Source: JACCTU01 sp963737405
GTDB lineage: Bacteria; Actinomycetota; Thermoleophilia; Gaiellales; Gaiellaceae
DNA: 64,000 nucleotides
NCBI GenBank assembly: GCA_963737405.1
Contig: CAVTSL010000009.1
Location: 1-64,000, forward strand
Reading direction: 5' to 3'
Numbering within the stretch: the first letter of the stretch is position 1; each line of letters starts with the position of its first letter. The notes beneath the pieces were generated by a model. It was not told the origin of the DNA. It ran no database searches and was given only the letters and a program-made list of their open reading frames with translations. Shown here piece by piece: positions 1 through 8,649 of the stretch. The position numbers and the translations under genes are program-made.

Positions 1-600
1 CAGGGTGTTGTCAGGCTGGTCGGCGATCGCACCTGTGACGTCTGTGTGACGCTCCGACGTCGTTCTGGCATCACGAGCCTCGCGAATTAGCGCTTCTGCA
101 TCGATGTCGTTTCGTCCGCGGAGTTCCGAGATCACGTGGGTGTACGTCGAGAGCAACGTCTGAAGAGAGTGGCCCATGGTCTCAGCGACTTCAACGGGGT
201 TGCGCCCATCGCCGAAGAGCAGAGACGCGAGGCTATGCCGAAGGTCGTATGGACGCGGCCTTGGTACTCCGATGGCCAGAGCAACGGGTATGTATCGCCG
301 CTTTCGCCAGTTGCGGTAGTCGCGGTCAGACCAGAGGCGCCCGTTCTCTGTCGGGAACACGAGGTCCCCGTCATCGGGACGACCGTTCGCGAGCCCCCAT
401 TCGGCCAAGTCGGCGCGAAGCGGTGCAAGAAGCGGAACGCTTCGAGCACGATTTGTCTTCGTGACCTTTTCCTCGCCAAGCGCTACCGAGCGCTCGACGA
501 CGAGGTGTGTCTCTCGAAGCCAGGACGAAACGAGTGTTTCATCTCGGAGCCGGCCATTGTTCAACAAGATCGATCGAATCGCCTCCCTAGGGCGCTTCGG
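1..600 (-). pseudogene. Tyrosine recombinase/integrase, C-terminal remnant (runs off left edge)
   Basis: Reading the minus strand with no start codon gives about 180 residues typical of the catalytic half of a phage-type tyrosine recombinase. Visible landmarks are a TKTNRARSVPLL strand, the YDLRHSLASLL box carrying the catalytic Arg and the following His, then MGHSLQTLLSTYTHVI with the conserved His and the nucleophilic Tyr in STYTH. Similarity is clear from about 550 down to 1. Between 550 and 600 a PREAIR fragment resembles the usual RPGEAL motif but is garbled. No N-terminal DNA-binding half follows: the frame meets the stop of the next gene at 697. The right-hand part is therefore a truncated remnant of an integrative element. 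The true C-terminus lies just outside the window. Confidence 0.8.
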
Positions 601-696
601 TCGGCGACTTGCGAGGAGGACGTGGAGGGGGCATGGGTTCTCGAGCCGGCTGTGACGCCGTCGGCGCTGTACCGCCTGACGAGAGACGGCAGAACG

Positions 697-2865
697 TCAC
701 TTCCGCAGGCACAGAGCGCCGAGGTCCATGCCCAAGACAGGGTGGTACACGTGGCACCCAATCCGCGCCGAGAAGAAGTCGCGGCTCGCCGTCGTCGCGA
801 ACGCGGCCGCCGGGACTTCTTCGCGCTGGAGCTCGAGCGCAAGCCGGGCAGCGGCTCGGTAGCGCTCCGCGCCCGACAGCTTCGCCATAGCGTCGAGCTT
901 TCGGCTGACTGTGGGGTCGCGGAAGTGCGAGATGTTCGTCGGGACGTCGAAGAGGTACGCCAGGATCCCCACTGGATCAGGGGGATCCGCGTTGTATCCG
1001 GAGACAGCCAGGTCGAACGGCTCGCCGCGCCGAGTGACGCGCGTGAAGAAGTCGCCGATCGGGAACTCCTTCACTTCGACGTCGATCCCCAGCGGCTTCA
1101 GGTTGCGGCGGACGATCTGCGCCTCCTCTCGCCAGGGCGAGAGGTTGGGCGTGTACATGATCGCCGTCGCGTCCATGCGTCCGGCGATTTGCCTTGCCCG
1201 CCGAAGGTCGGGTCTCAGGGGATACAGATCGAAGTCCGCGGCTCCTACGGCGGACGGAGGCAGGTAGTCGTCCGTGGGTGCGCCCGCGTTGAAGGGGTTC
1301 ACCTCGGCGGCCCGCCGTCCCTGCGCGGCCAGAGCCTGCCGGTCGATCGCGTAGTTCACCGCCCGCCGCAGACGCACGTTCGAGAAGAGCGGCCTGCTCG
1401 TGTTCATGTGCAGGATTCGCATTCCTGATGCCTCGCTGATGAAGTACTGCTGGTGCCCCGCTTTGGCGGCTTTGCTGCCGGGGCCGTAGGCGGACTCCAA
1501 TCGCGGGCCTGCCTCGCGCGGCAGCTCGAGTGCGTAGTCGGCCGTGCCCGCCTCGACCTGCTCGAGCGCGCGCACGGGATCGACCCCGATCGCGATGACG
1601 ATCTGCTGGAGACGGTGCGGCCGGTCGCCGCGGTAGTTCGGGTTCCGCAGGAGAACCAACTGCTGGCGCGGCGTGTACGAGCCGACGTAGTAGGGACCCG
1701 CGGAGGGGATGTTGTTCATCCCTCGCGCGACGGGGGTGTCGCGTGGGACGGCGCACGCCGAGTCGAGTGCGAGATTGGCGAGAAAGCCGCCGTCCGGCTG
1801 CGACAGCGTGATCGTGAGCGTGCGTCCGCGAGCGACGATGCCCGAGAGCGTGCGTGCCCTGCCTGCCACGTGGGCCTGGTACCCGACGATGCCGCTGAAC
1901 GCAGTGGCCAGTTCTGACTTCAGGCGCGGGTCGGTTACGCGTTCGATCGTCGACTTGAACGTCTTCGCGGTGACGACCTCGTTCGACGGTGGCGAGAAGC
2001 GGAAGCCAGGGCGGATCCTGAACGTGTAGGTCGTGCCGTCGGCACTCGGAGCAGGGACGGCCGTGGCGACCTCCGGGACGATGCGCGTTCCCTCGGTTGC
2101 GGGATTGGCCGCGTACCTCAAAAGGTTCGCACACGTGGTGTAGGCCTGCGGCCATAGCGCGAGTGCCGGATCGAGCGACGCGAAGTCGGACCGAGTCGTG
2201 AGGCGTGCACCGTCCGCCGGCGGTGACTGCGGAGGTGACGGCGCGATCGCGACCCAGACCTGCCCCCCCGCGGTCGCGAGCGCGTTGGGCGTGCCGCCGA
2301 GAGGGATCGTCTTCGACACCTCTCCGGAGCGGGGGTCGAGGCGCATGACCGTGCCGTCGCGACTGTTCGCGACCCACAGCGCGCTCGGCGACGCGACGAC
2401 GGCTGCCGGGCCGTCGCCGACCGGCGTCGTGCTGGCGACGGCGTTCGTCTCGGTGTCGACACGGACCAGTGCGTTGTCACCGGCGTTCGCGACCCAGGCG
2501 CCTGCGGCGTTGACCGCCACTGCGGCGGGACCGTTGCCGACCGGAATCGTCTTCGGGAGGAGCGTCGCCGGGTCGATGCGGGTGACGGTGCCGTCGGCGC
2601 TGTTCGTCACCCAGACCGAGCCCGCGCCGGCTGTGATCGCCGACGGAGCGTTGCCGACGGCGACGGAGTCCACTACCCGAACGGAACCTGGGTCGATTCG
2701 CAGGACGACGCCGTCCGGGCTGACGATCCAGACCGACCCGAACGCGGCAAGGGCCGGCCGCGCCGTCCCGCCGAAGAATCCGATGGACGCACGGAGCGGC
2801 CGGCTGAAGGCGCGACGGTCGTATCTCGGGTCGATCTTCGAGACGCGGCCGGAGCCGTCGGTCAC
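697..2865 (-). CDS. Beta-propeller plus SBP5 peptide-binding half of a split BTAD receptor
   Basis: This 722-codon frame is the C-terminal part of the gene that begins at 4063. Its first 190 or so residues are YVTN-type propeller repeats of the pattern GSVWVTNSADGTVTRIDP. The remaining 500 or so are a family 5 extracellular solute-binding domain (SBP_bac_5, oligopeptide or dipeptide binding), with FRIRPGFRFSPP near its start and LRRAVNYAIDRQAL later. The apparent GTG start at 2865 is only the first usable codon after a frameshift, since the propeller begins upstream in the other frame. Removing one C just before GTCTGGGTG at about 2875 restores a continuous protein. The domain would lie outside the membrane and probably senses a peptide or sugar ligand; the ligand is unknown. 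Confidence 0.8.
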   Translation of the reverse strand: MTDGSGRVSKIDPRYDRRAFSRPLRASIGFFGGTARPALAAFGSVWIVSPDGVVLRIDPGSVRVVDSVAVGNAPSAITAGAGSVWVTNSADGTVTRIDPATLLPKTIPVGNGPAAVAVNAAGAWVANAGDNALVRVDTETNAVASTTPVGDGPAAVVASPSALWVANSRDGTVMRLDPRSGEVSKTIPLGGTPNALATAGGQVWVAIAPSPPQSPPADGARLTTRSDFASLDPALALWPQAYTTCANLLRYAANPATEGTRIVPEVATAVPAPSADGTTYTFRIRPGFRFSPPSNEVVTAKTFKSTIERVTDPRLKSELATAFSGIVGYQAHVAGRARTLSGIVARGRTLTITLSQPDGGFLANLALDSACAVPRDTPVARGMNNIPSAGPYYVGSYTPRQQLVLLRNPNYRGDRPHRLQQIVIAIGVDPVRALEQVEAGTADYALELPREAGPRLESAYGPGSKAAKAGHQQYFISEASGMRILHMNTSRPLFSNVRLRRAVNYAIDRQALAAQGRRAAEVNPFNAGAPTDDYLPPSAVGAADFDLYPLRPDLRRARQIAGRMDATAIMYTPNLSPWREEAQIVRRNLKPLGIDVEVKEFPIGDFFTRVTRRGEPFDLAVSGYNADPPDPVGILAYLFDVPTNISHFRDPTVSRKLDAMAKLSGAERYRAAARLALELQREEVPAAAFATTASRDFFSARIGCHVYHPVLGMDLGALCLRK

Positions 2866-4063
2866 CCAGACGCGCGGTCCCCGTGGCGGCGATCCCCGTC
2901 GGCGTGTCGCCGATCGGGATGCTCCGCACGGCTCGTCGGGACGCGCCGTCTACGCGGGTGACACTCTGGTCGTCGAGGTTCGCAACCCATAGCGCGCCTG
3001 CGCCGGAAGCGATCGCCACCGGTCGAGCGCCGACCGGAACGGTTGCCGCGATCTCACCGGACGGGTCGAGGGCGACGATCGAGTTCGCCGCGCCAGCAGT
3101 CGCCGGCGGCTCGCCGCCGTTCCGTGCCGCGACGATGCCCGCGATCGCTGTCCCGGTCGCCGCAAGAGCCACTGCGATCACCGCGATCCGTTTTCGTGAA
3201 GCGACGCGGGGAGCTGGGCTGTCCGATCCGCGCGCGGCATCCGCGATGGGTGCCGCCTCGGCTGGCGGCGACTCGTCTGCCACGGCCGCACCAGCCGTGC
3301 CGACAGGCGCTTCGAGCAGGCGGCGGTAGATCGACTCGGTCTCCGGCGACGGGTAGGCCCCGAGCTCCTCCGCGAGCAGGTGTCGGCACTGCTCATATAC
3401 CCGGAGCGCCTCGGCACGATTGCCGGCGGCGATGTGCGCCTCCATCAGGCGCCGGTAACCGGTTTCGCGAAACGGCTCGAGGACGATCAGCTCTTCGGCG
3501 GTGCGGATCGCAGCCGCCGAATCGCCCGACAGCCGGTTCACCTCGGCCAGGCAGTCGATCGCCCGGACGAGCGTCTCCCGGAGCCCAGCGCGCTCTTCCG
3601 CGACCCAGCGACCGTCCTCACCCGGCAGGAACGTGCGCCGGGCGATCGTCTCGGCCGTCGACGCCTCGGCGCGGGCCCGTTCGAGGTCGCCCGCCGCGAC
3701 CGCGCGCTTGGCGGCGGTCGCGGCCTCGTCGGCAGCGACCACGTCGATCCAGGTCCCCGAGGGGAAGGTGAGCTGGTAGCAGCCGAAAGCGTTGGTCAGA
3801 TGCTCGGACGCGTCGAGCCCGCACTCGGTCAGCACGGCCCGGAGCTTGCTAACAAGAAGCGAGAGCGCCTTCTCCCACGTTGCCGGCGGCACGTCCCCCC
3901 AGAGCGCCTCGGCCAGCTCGCCCCGAGCAACGGGATGACCTTGTGCAGCGACGAGATACGCGAACACGAACCGTCCCTGACGGCCAGGGAGGCGCGCTTC
4001 GTCGACGACTGCACCGCCCGCCTCGATCCGCAGGCGCTCCGTCAGCGACACCCTGACGGCCAT
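2477..4063 (-). CDS. BTAD-family transcriptional activator, N-terminal half with membrane anchor (frameshifted)
   Basis: The ATG at 4063 has a good ribosome site (AGAGGGG) and is preferred to an in-frame start at 4156. Residues 1-90 are an OmpR-type winged helix (RQGRFVFAYL, GELAEALWG, LVSKLRAVL). Residues 95-245 are the bacterial transcriptional activation domain with TPR-like helices (EPFRETGYRRLMEAHIAAG). A single hydrophobic helix follows (RIAVIAVALAATGTAIAGIV), then two propeller repeats with ALWVANLDDQSVTRVD. Real coding stops near 2880, where the frame slips; residues after GIAATGTA are out of frame down to 2477. With the next entry it forms one protein of about 1,120 residues: cytoplasmic DNA binding, one membrane pass, outside sensor. 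Such fusions are frequent in Thermoleophilia genomes, as I recall. Confidence 0.8.
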   Translation of the reverse strand: MAVRVSLTERLRIEAGGAVVDEARLPGRQGRFVFAYLVAAQGHPVARGELAEALWGDVPPATWEKALSLLVSKLRAVLTECGLDASEHLTNAFGCYQLTFPSGTWIDVVAADEAATAAKRAVAAGDLERARAEASTAETIARRTFLPGEDGRWVAEERAGLRETLVRAIDCLAEVNRLSGDSAAAIRTAEELIVLEPFRETGYRRLMEAHIAAGNRAEALRVYEQCRHLLAEELGAYPSPETESIYRRLLEAPVGTAGAAVADESPPAEAAPIADAARGSDSPAPRVASRKRIAVIAVALAATGTAIAGIVAARNGGEPPATAGAANSIVALDPSGEIAATVPVGARPVAIASGAGALWVANLDDQSVTRVDGASRRAVRSIPIGDTPTGIAATGTARLGDRRLRPRLEDRPEIRPSRLQPAAPCVHRILRRDGAAGPCRVRVGLDRQPGRRRPANRPRFRSGSGLRRRRQRSVGDHSRRGLGLGDEQRRRHRHPHRPGDAPPEDDSGRQRSRRSGGQRRRRLGRERR

Positions 4064-4137
4064 CCGTTCCCCTCTTGACGCCACCTTGCCGCCGGCTTGC
4101 CGTCCGCTTGTCAACCCTCCGCAGTATCCGCCCCGCC

Positions 4138-4344
4138 ATGCCCGACGACAAGACACCGGCCTGTGACTGCGGCTACGAAGTCATCGCCACAGACGAGGCG
4201 GGGCGCATCGAAGAGATCCGCTCCCATGCGCGAGAAGCGCACGGCGTCGCGTTCTCCATCGAAGAGGCGCTCCTCGTCCTCCTCAGGTCCGAGTTCGACT
4301 TGTCTCGGGAGTCAACGGAAAGCAGCACTTCCCAGTCTCGCTGA
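4138..4344 (+). CDS. DUF1059 family small protein
   Basis: A 68-residue protein. The ATG at 4138 is chosen because family members begin just before the CDCGY motif. It shows ACDCGYEVIATDEAGRIEE followed by HAREAHGV, the two conserved blocks of DUF1059. The paired cysteines and the HAREAH histidines could hold a metal, but no function is established for the family. It is divergent from the BTAD regulator, with 74 bases between start codons, and lies 60 bases upstream of the haloperoxidase gene on the same strand. Confidence 0.8.
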   Translation: MPDDKTPACDCGYEVIATDEAGRIEEIRSHAREAHGVAFSIEEALLVLLRSEFDLSRESTESSTSQSR

Positions 4345-4404
4345 ACGCCAGCCGCCGAGGCTTCCGTGTCGTCGAGGCTATCTCTTCCGGAAAGGGAGTA
4401 GGCA

Positions 4405-5751
4405 ATGGAAACGCGATTCACTATCACTCGGGTTCTCCGGGTCGTGGCGGTCGCCGCCACAGCACTGGCCGTCGCGTCGTCAGCAGGCACGACCCGTAAT
4501 GCAGCCGCTGCACTGCCGACGGGGAACACGGTCGCTCAGTGGAACAAGATCGCCGAGGACACGGTCGTGGGCTCGGGCGCGTTCCAGTCGGAGGGCTTGA
4601 TTTACATGGCCTATGTCTCGGCTGCCGTCTATGACGCCACGGTCGCGATCGAGGGCGGCTTCGAGCCCTACGGTGCTGCGATCACGGCTCCTGCGGGGGC
4701 GTCGGTCGACGCGGCGGTCGTCGAGGCCGCCTACCGGACGCTCGTCAACTACTTCCCATCGCAGGCAGGAAATCTCGGGGCGCTCTATACGGAGGCGCTC
4801 GGGTCGATCACCGATGGGACTGCGAAGAACGATGGTCAGGGCGTGGGCCTCGCCGCCGCGTTGAACATCATCGACCTTCGCAGCGACGACGGGCGGATGA
4901 CCCCAATCGGCACGACGTCGACATTCCCGACGCTGCCGCCGGGGCCGGGGGTGTGGCGGTTGACCCCGCCGTTCGCGCCGCCGCAGGTGCCATGGGTGGG
5001 GGACGTGCGCCGATTCGTCCTGCAGAGCGTGGACCAGTTCCTGCCCGACCCGCCGCCTTCGCTTCAGAGCGACGAGTGGGTGGCGGCGTTCAACGAGATC
5101 AAGGCCTACGGTGAAGCGACCAGCAGCGTGCGCAGCGACGAGCAGACCAATGTCGCGAAGTTCTGGTCGGCGAACGTGATCCGCCAGTTCAACCGGATCG
5201 GGCGTGATCTCACCGGCGCGAGCCCTCGCCTGCTCGAGACAGCACGGCTGGCGGCGATGGTCAACCTCGTCGGTGCTGACGCGCTGGGCTCCGCTCTGTA
5301 TGCCAAGTACCACTATTTGTTCTGGCGGCCGGTCACCGCGATCGACCCCGCCGCCGTCACCGCGGACGGCTTCGGCCCCGTCCCCGGCTACGACGATGGG
5401 AACCCGGCGACGCTCGAGCAAACGGGCTGGCGGCCGCTCCTGACCACGCCCAACCATCCCGAGTACCCGGCCGCGCACGGCGTGATTACCTCGGCGATGG
5501 CCGAGGTGTTCAGCAGCTTCCTCGGCACGAACCAGATCGACCTCGATATCCACGGGTTCGACCCCGCCGAGCCGGCCGGGAACCTGAACGCGGTGCGGCA
5601 CTTCGACATGCCCAACGACCTCCGCCACGAGATCATCGACGCCCGACTCTGGGCGGGGCTGCACTACCGCTTCTCAGGCGTCGCCGGCGTTGCCCTCGGC
5701 CGCAAGGTCGCGAAGTACGACCTCAGGCACGCTTTCCGACCCGTCAACTAG
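4405..5751 (+). CDS. Secreted vanadium-dependent haloperoxidase / PAP2 superfamily protein
   Basis: A 448-residue protein with an N-terminal signal peptide (about residues 1-36, ending near AAAA) and a strong ribosome site AAAGGGAG. The C-terminal half carries the vanadate/phosphate pocket of the vanadium haloperoxidase-PAP2 superfamily: K-x6-RP in KYHYLFWRP, YPAAHG in place of the usual PSGH, and ARLWAGLHYRFS supplying the last Arg/His pair. The family oxidises halides with hydrogen peroxide or acts as an acid phosphatase. The pocket variant here is the one common in actinobacterial proteins annotated as vanadium-dependent haloperoxidase, but substrate choice cannot be read from sequence. 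The gene ends in a strong hairpin. Confidence 0.85.
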   Translation: METRFTITRVLRVVAVAATALAVASSAGTTRNAAAALPTGNTVAQWNKIAEDTVVGSGAFQSEGLIYMAYVSAAVYDATVAIEGGFEPYGAAITAPAGASVDAAVVEAAYRTLVNYFPSQAGNLGALYTEALGSITDGTAKNDGQGVGLAAALNIIDLRSDDGRMTPIGTTSTFPTLPPGPGVWRLTPPFAPPQVPWVGDVRRFVLQSVDQFLPDPPPSLQSDEWVAAFNEIKAYGEATSSVRSDEQTNVAKFWSANVIRQFNRIGRDLTGASPRLLETARLAAMVNLVGADALGSALYAKYHYLFWRPVTAIDPAAVTADGFGPVPGYDDGNPATLEQTGWRPLLTTPNHPEYPAAHGVITSAMAEVFSSFLGTNQIDLDIHGFDPAEPAGNLNAVRHFDMPNDLRHEIIDARLWAGLHYRFSGVAGVALGRKVAKYDLRHAFRPVN

Positions 5752-5773
5752 CAACCAGCACTGGGTAGTACTC

Positions 5774-5808
5774 GGCTCGGGGGCGCGCCCACTGCGCGCT
5801 CCCGAGCC
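5774..5808. terminator. Bidirectional hairpin between convergent genes
   Basis: A 15-bp stem (5774-5788 with 5794-5808, one G-T pair) around a 5-base loop CCACT. It sits between the end of the haloperoxidase gene (5751) and the end of the aquaporin gene (5831), which converge. There is no T-run, which is usual for terminators in very GC-rich actinobacteria. Confidence 0.75.
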
Positions 5809-5830
5809 AGTTGCCGCGCAGCTCGGATGG

Positions 5831-6502
5831 TTACTCGGTGCTAGCCGCCTCGATGTCTCCGGTCACTTTCTCCGCCGGGAGCACGAAGAGGAACGCCCAG
5901 GCGGCGACGGCGGCCCCGAGGAAGTCTGCGATCAGGTAGATCCAGATGTTGCTCCACTCGAAGAGTCCCGTGACCATCGCGCCGAGCGCGATCGCGGGAT
6001 TGAAGGCGCCGCCCGAGATACCGCCGACGGCGAGCGCGCCGGTGACCACGGTGAAGCCGATAGCGAGGCCGTAGAACGAGTTGCCCTCGGTGCCGCGCGC
6101 CGTCGCCACGTGCAGGACCACCCAGGCCAGCGCAAACGTAAAGAGGAACTCGACGATGAGCATCTTGCCGGCACTCGCGACAACCGCATGCGGCTCGCGG
6201 CCACCGACGTAGCGCACGAGCAGGCCGGCAACGACGGCGGCGGCGAACTGGGTCACCAGGTAGGCGACGAACTCGTTCGCCGCCATGCGCCCGCGCAACA
6301 GGACGGCGGTGCTCACGGCCGGATTGAAGTGGCCGCCGGAAACGTGGCCACCGGCGAAGACCATGACCATCAGGATCGATCCAATCGCGAGCGGCGCCAA
6401 CGCCCCGGCGCCCGCCTTGTTGGTCGCCATACCGACCGTGAACATGAACAGGAACATCCCGACGAACTCAACTGCCAGCTTCCGTTGGAGCTCGAGACTC
6501 AT
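5831..6502 (-). CDS. MIP family aquaporin / glycerol channel
   Basis: A 223-residue polytopic membrane protein. The start at 6502 (MSLELQRK) follows a GAAGAAGGGGG ribosome site; the longer frame to 6583 adds a charged tail with no family match. Six hydrophobic helices and both hallmark half-helix motifs are present: GGHFNPAVS (about residue 70) and GGAFNPAIA (about residue 170). Length fits bacterial aquaporins (230-280). The wide-pore versus water-specific choice is not safe to call from here. Confidence 0.9.
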   Translation of the reverse strand: MSLELQRKLAVEFVGMFLFMFTVGMATNKAGAGALAPLAIGSILMVMVFAGGHVSGGHFNPAVSTAVLLRGRMAANEFVAYLVTQFAAAVVAGLLVRYVGGREPHAVVASAGKMLIVEFLFTFALAWVVLHVATARGTEGNSFYGLAIGFTVVTGALAVGGISGGAFNPAIALGAMVTGLFEWSNIWIYLIADFLGAAVAAWAFLFVLPAEKVTGDIEAASTE

Positions 6503-6644
6503 GCTTCCCCCTTCTTCGGCGACCACGTGAGATTCGCCACGACGTTCCACAGTTCGCGCTGGCGTGGCAACAACCTCCCGCATTCGGCGCCGGCGAGGAC
6601 GCGCGCGGACGAACGCCTACCCGACACGCACAAGCGTGGCGCGG

Positions 6645-7478
6645 TTATCCCTTGAGCGCGCCGCCGAGGCCCGATCCGCGCAGGAACGTCCGCTGGAAGA
6701 TCAGGAACGCCAGGATCGGGACGAGCGCGGCGATCAGCATCGCGGCCAGGAGCACGCCGAGGTCCGTCTGCGCCTGGATTGCCGGCAGCCGCACGGACAA
6801 CGGCTGGCGGTCGGGGCTGTTCGAGAGGACGAGGAACGGCCAGAGGAAGTTCCGCCACTCCGAGAGGATCGCGAAGATCGAGACGACGCCGAGGATCGGC
6901 TTCGACAGCGGCAGCACGATCGAGAAGAACAGCCGCACCGTCCCGGCGCCGTCGATCCGCGCGGCCTCGAACAGCTCGCGCGGCAGGTTGTCGAAGAACC
7001 GTTTCACGAGGATGACGTTGAATGCGCTCGCGCCGGCCGGCAGCCAGATCGCCCAGTAGCTCTCCGCGAACGAGCGGTCGATCAGGGGCGGGTTCACGAT
7101 CATGATGTACAGCGGGACGATCAGGACGACGACGGGCACGAACAGCGTCGCGAGCAGGAGCGCGTTCACGAACGGCGCCCACCGCGGCCGGAGGACCGAC
7201 AGCACGAACGCGCCCGTGGTCGCGACGACGATCTGGCACAGCCACGAGCCGATCGCGAGGACGATCGTGTTCCAGAAGTAGCGGCCGACGTCGACGTCCA
7301 CCCACGCCTCGCGCAGGTTGCTCCAGGCGACGCCGTTCGGGAACAGCGCGAGCGGGTTCGTGAGCGTGTCGATGGTCGGCGTGACCGCGCCCTTCGCGAG
7401 CCACAGCACCGGCCCGAGGCCGATCACGAGCAGCAGTCCGAAGAGGAGCACCTGCGCGGGTCCGACGACCCACTTCAC
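6645..7478 (-). CDS. Carbohydrate ABC transporter permease, MalG type
   Basis: About 277 residues with six hydrophobic helices and the ATPase-contact EAA loop ELFEAARIDGAGTVRLF near residue 180, which marks binding-protein-dependent sugar permeases. It lies directly downstream of the MalF-type permease. The start is uncertain: GTG at 7478 lacks a clear ribosome site. The same frame is open upstream to the stop of the previous gene without another ATG, GTG or TTG, and a GTGA overlap start at 7566 exists in the neighbouring frame, so one more indel may hide here. It forms the membrane channel with the 7563-8441 product. Confidence 0.85.
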   Translation of the reverse strand: MKWVVGPAQVLLFGLLLVIGLGPVLWLAKGAVTPTIDTLTNPLALFPNGVAWSNLREAWVDVDVGRYFWNTIVLAIGSWLCQIVVATTGAFVLSVLRPRWAPFVNALLLATLFVPVVVLIVPLYIMIVNPPLIDRSFAESYWAIWLPAGASAFNVILVKRFFDNLPRELFEAARIDGAGTVRLFFSIVLPLSKPILGVVSIFAILSEWRNFLWPFLVLSNSPDRQPLSVRLPAIQAQTDLGVLLAAMLIAALVPILAFLIFQRTFLRGSGLGGALKG

Positions 7479-7562
7479 CTCGCGCCGGCGCCAGTCGTTG
7501 GACGAGATCAGCCCTCCGGTGGAGTCGTCGCGCGCCGCCGCGTCGGATGAACCGCGCCCCGA

Positions 7563-8441
7563 TCACCGCGTGCTCCAGGACCGGGTCAACCACATGAAGG
7601 CCACCGAGAACACCGCGAGGAACACGGCGAGCATCAGGCTCAGCGCGGCCGCCTGGCCGAACCCGACGCCGAGCGAGTTCCCGAACGCGTACTGGTAGAT
7701 GAGCAGCAGCACGGTCAGCGTCGAGTTCGCGGGACCGCCCGCCGTGAACAGGTACGGCTCGAGGAAGACCTGCGCCGTCCCGATGATCTGCAGCATCAGC
7801 GTCACGAGCATCACGCCGCGGATCTGCGGCAGCGTGATGTGCCAGATCTTGCGCCAGAGACCGGCGCCGTCGACCGACGCGGCCTCGTACAGGGTGCGGT
7901 CGACCGAGGTGAGCGCCGCGAGGTAGATGATCACGGTCGTCCCGGCGTTCGCCCACGTCGAATAGACCACGAGCGCCGGCATCGCCGTGCCCGGATCCTG
8001 CAGCCACCCGTACGGGCCGAGGCCGATCCACCCGAGGGCCGTGTTGAACAGGCCGATGTTGCTCGGCTCGTAGAACACGTACTTCCAGAGCAGGACCCCG
8101 ACGACGGGCGGCAGGACGACGGGCAGGTAGGCGAGCGCGCCGTAGAGACCGCGGAACCGCGTGGACTCGCTGACCAGGACCGCCGCGACGAGCGGGATCG
8201 GGTACCCGAACACGAGCGCGAGGGCGGCGAAGTACGCCGTGTTCCTGACGGCCGTGAGGAACAGCGGGTCCTCGATCACGGCCCGGAAGTTCTCCAGGCC
8301 GACCCACGTCGGCGGGTCGAACAGGTTCGTCTCCTGGAAGGAGAGGAGGACGAGGCGGACGATCGGATACCACGAGAACGCGGTGAAGATCACCAGCATC
8401 GGCAGGGCGAACAGGAGCGCCGACAGCCCTCCGCCCCGCAC
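7563..8441 (-). CDS. Carbohydrate ABC transporter permease, MalF type
   Basis: About 292 residues, six membrane helices, and an EAA loop in LYEAASVDGAGLWRKI around residue 205. It pairs with the MalG-type permease downstream. The N-terminus is doubtful: GTG 8441 has no ribosome site and the frame is closed by a stop at 8537. In the neighbouring frame a GTG at 8559 starts a plausible leader (MAVDPVDVTAGETAAS) that would join this frame after a one-base slip near the first helix. Both permeases follow the binding-protein gene in one minus-strand operon. Confidence 0.85.
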   Translation of the reverse strand: MRGGGLSALLFALPMLVIFTAFSWYPIVRLVLLSFQETNLFDPPTWVGLENFRAVIEDPLFLTAVRNTAYFAALALVFGYPIPLVAAVLVSESTRFRGLYGALAYLPVVLPPVVGVLLWKYVFYEPSNIGLFNTALGWIGLGPYGWLQDPGTAMPALVVYSTWANAGTTVIIYLAALTSVDRTLYEAASVDGAGLWRKIWHITLPQIRGVMLVTLMLQIIGTAQVFLEPYLFTAGGPANSTLTVLLLIYQYAFGNSLGVGFGQAAALSLMLAVFLAVFSVAFMWLTRSWSTR

Positions 8442-8601
8442 CCATCCGGCGAGCGAGCGGCGGGCGCGCCGGCGAGAGCGCGCGGACGGGCGACGCGACG
8501 ACGGCGATCTCGCTCGCGGCGGTCTCGCCCGCGGTCACGTCGACGGGGTCCACCGCCACACATCCTCTGCCGCCGCGTTCGTCGTTTCCACCTCGTTGGG
8601 C

Positions 8602-8628
8602 GGCGGGGAGCCACGTGGGCTCCCCGCC
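8602..8628 (-). terminator. Intercistronic hairpin after the binding-protein gene
   Basis: A perfect 11-bp stem GGCGGGGAGCC / GGCTCCCCGCC with a 5-base loop, 22 bases past the end of the solute-binding gene and before the permeases. In sugar ABC operons such hairpins commonly stabilise the binding-protein message and lower permease expression. That role is inferred from position. Confidence 0.6.
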
Positions 8629-8649
8629 GAGCCTCCGGGGTCAGGGAGG

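Noticed and set aside
136..1428. 430-codon open frame on the plus strand
   Set aside because: Antisense to the SBP5 gene; no family resemblance, Arg-rich composition, and it also runs over the integrase remnant.
4480..5664. 394-codon open frame opposite the haloperoxidase gene
   Set aside because: Arg/Pro-rich shadow of a high-GC gene whose sense frame has clear domain motifs and a ribosome site.
6499..8559. 686-codon frame spanning both permeases
   Set aside because: Shadow frame with no membrane helices; only its first 30 or so codons could be the displaced leader of the permease.
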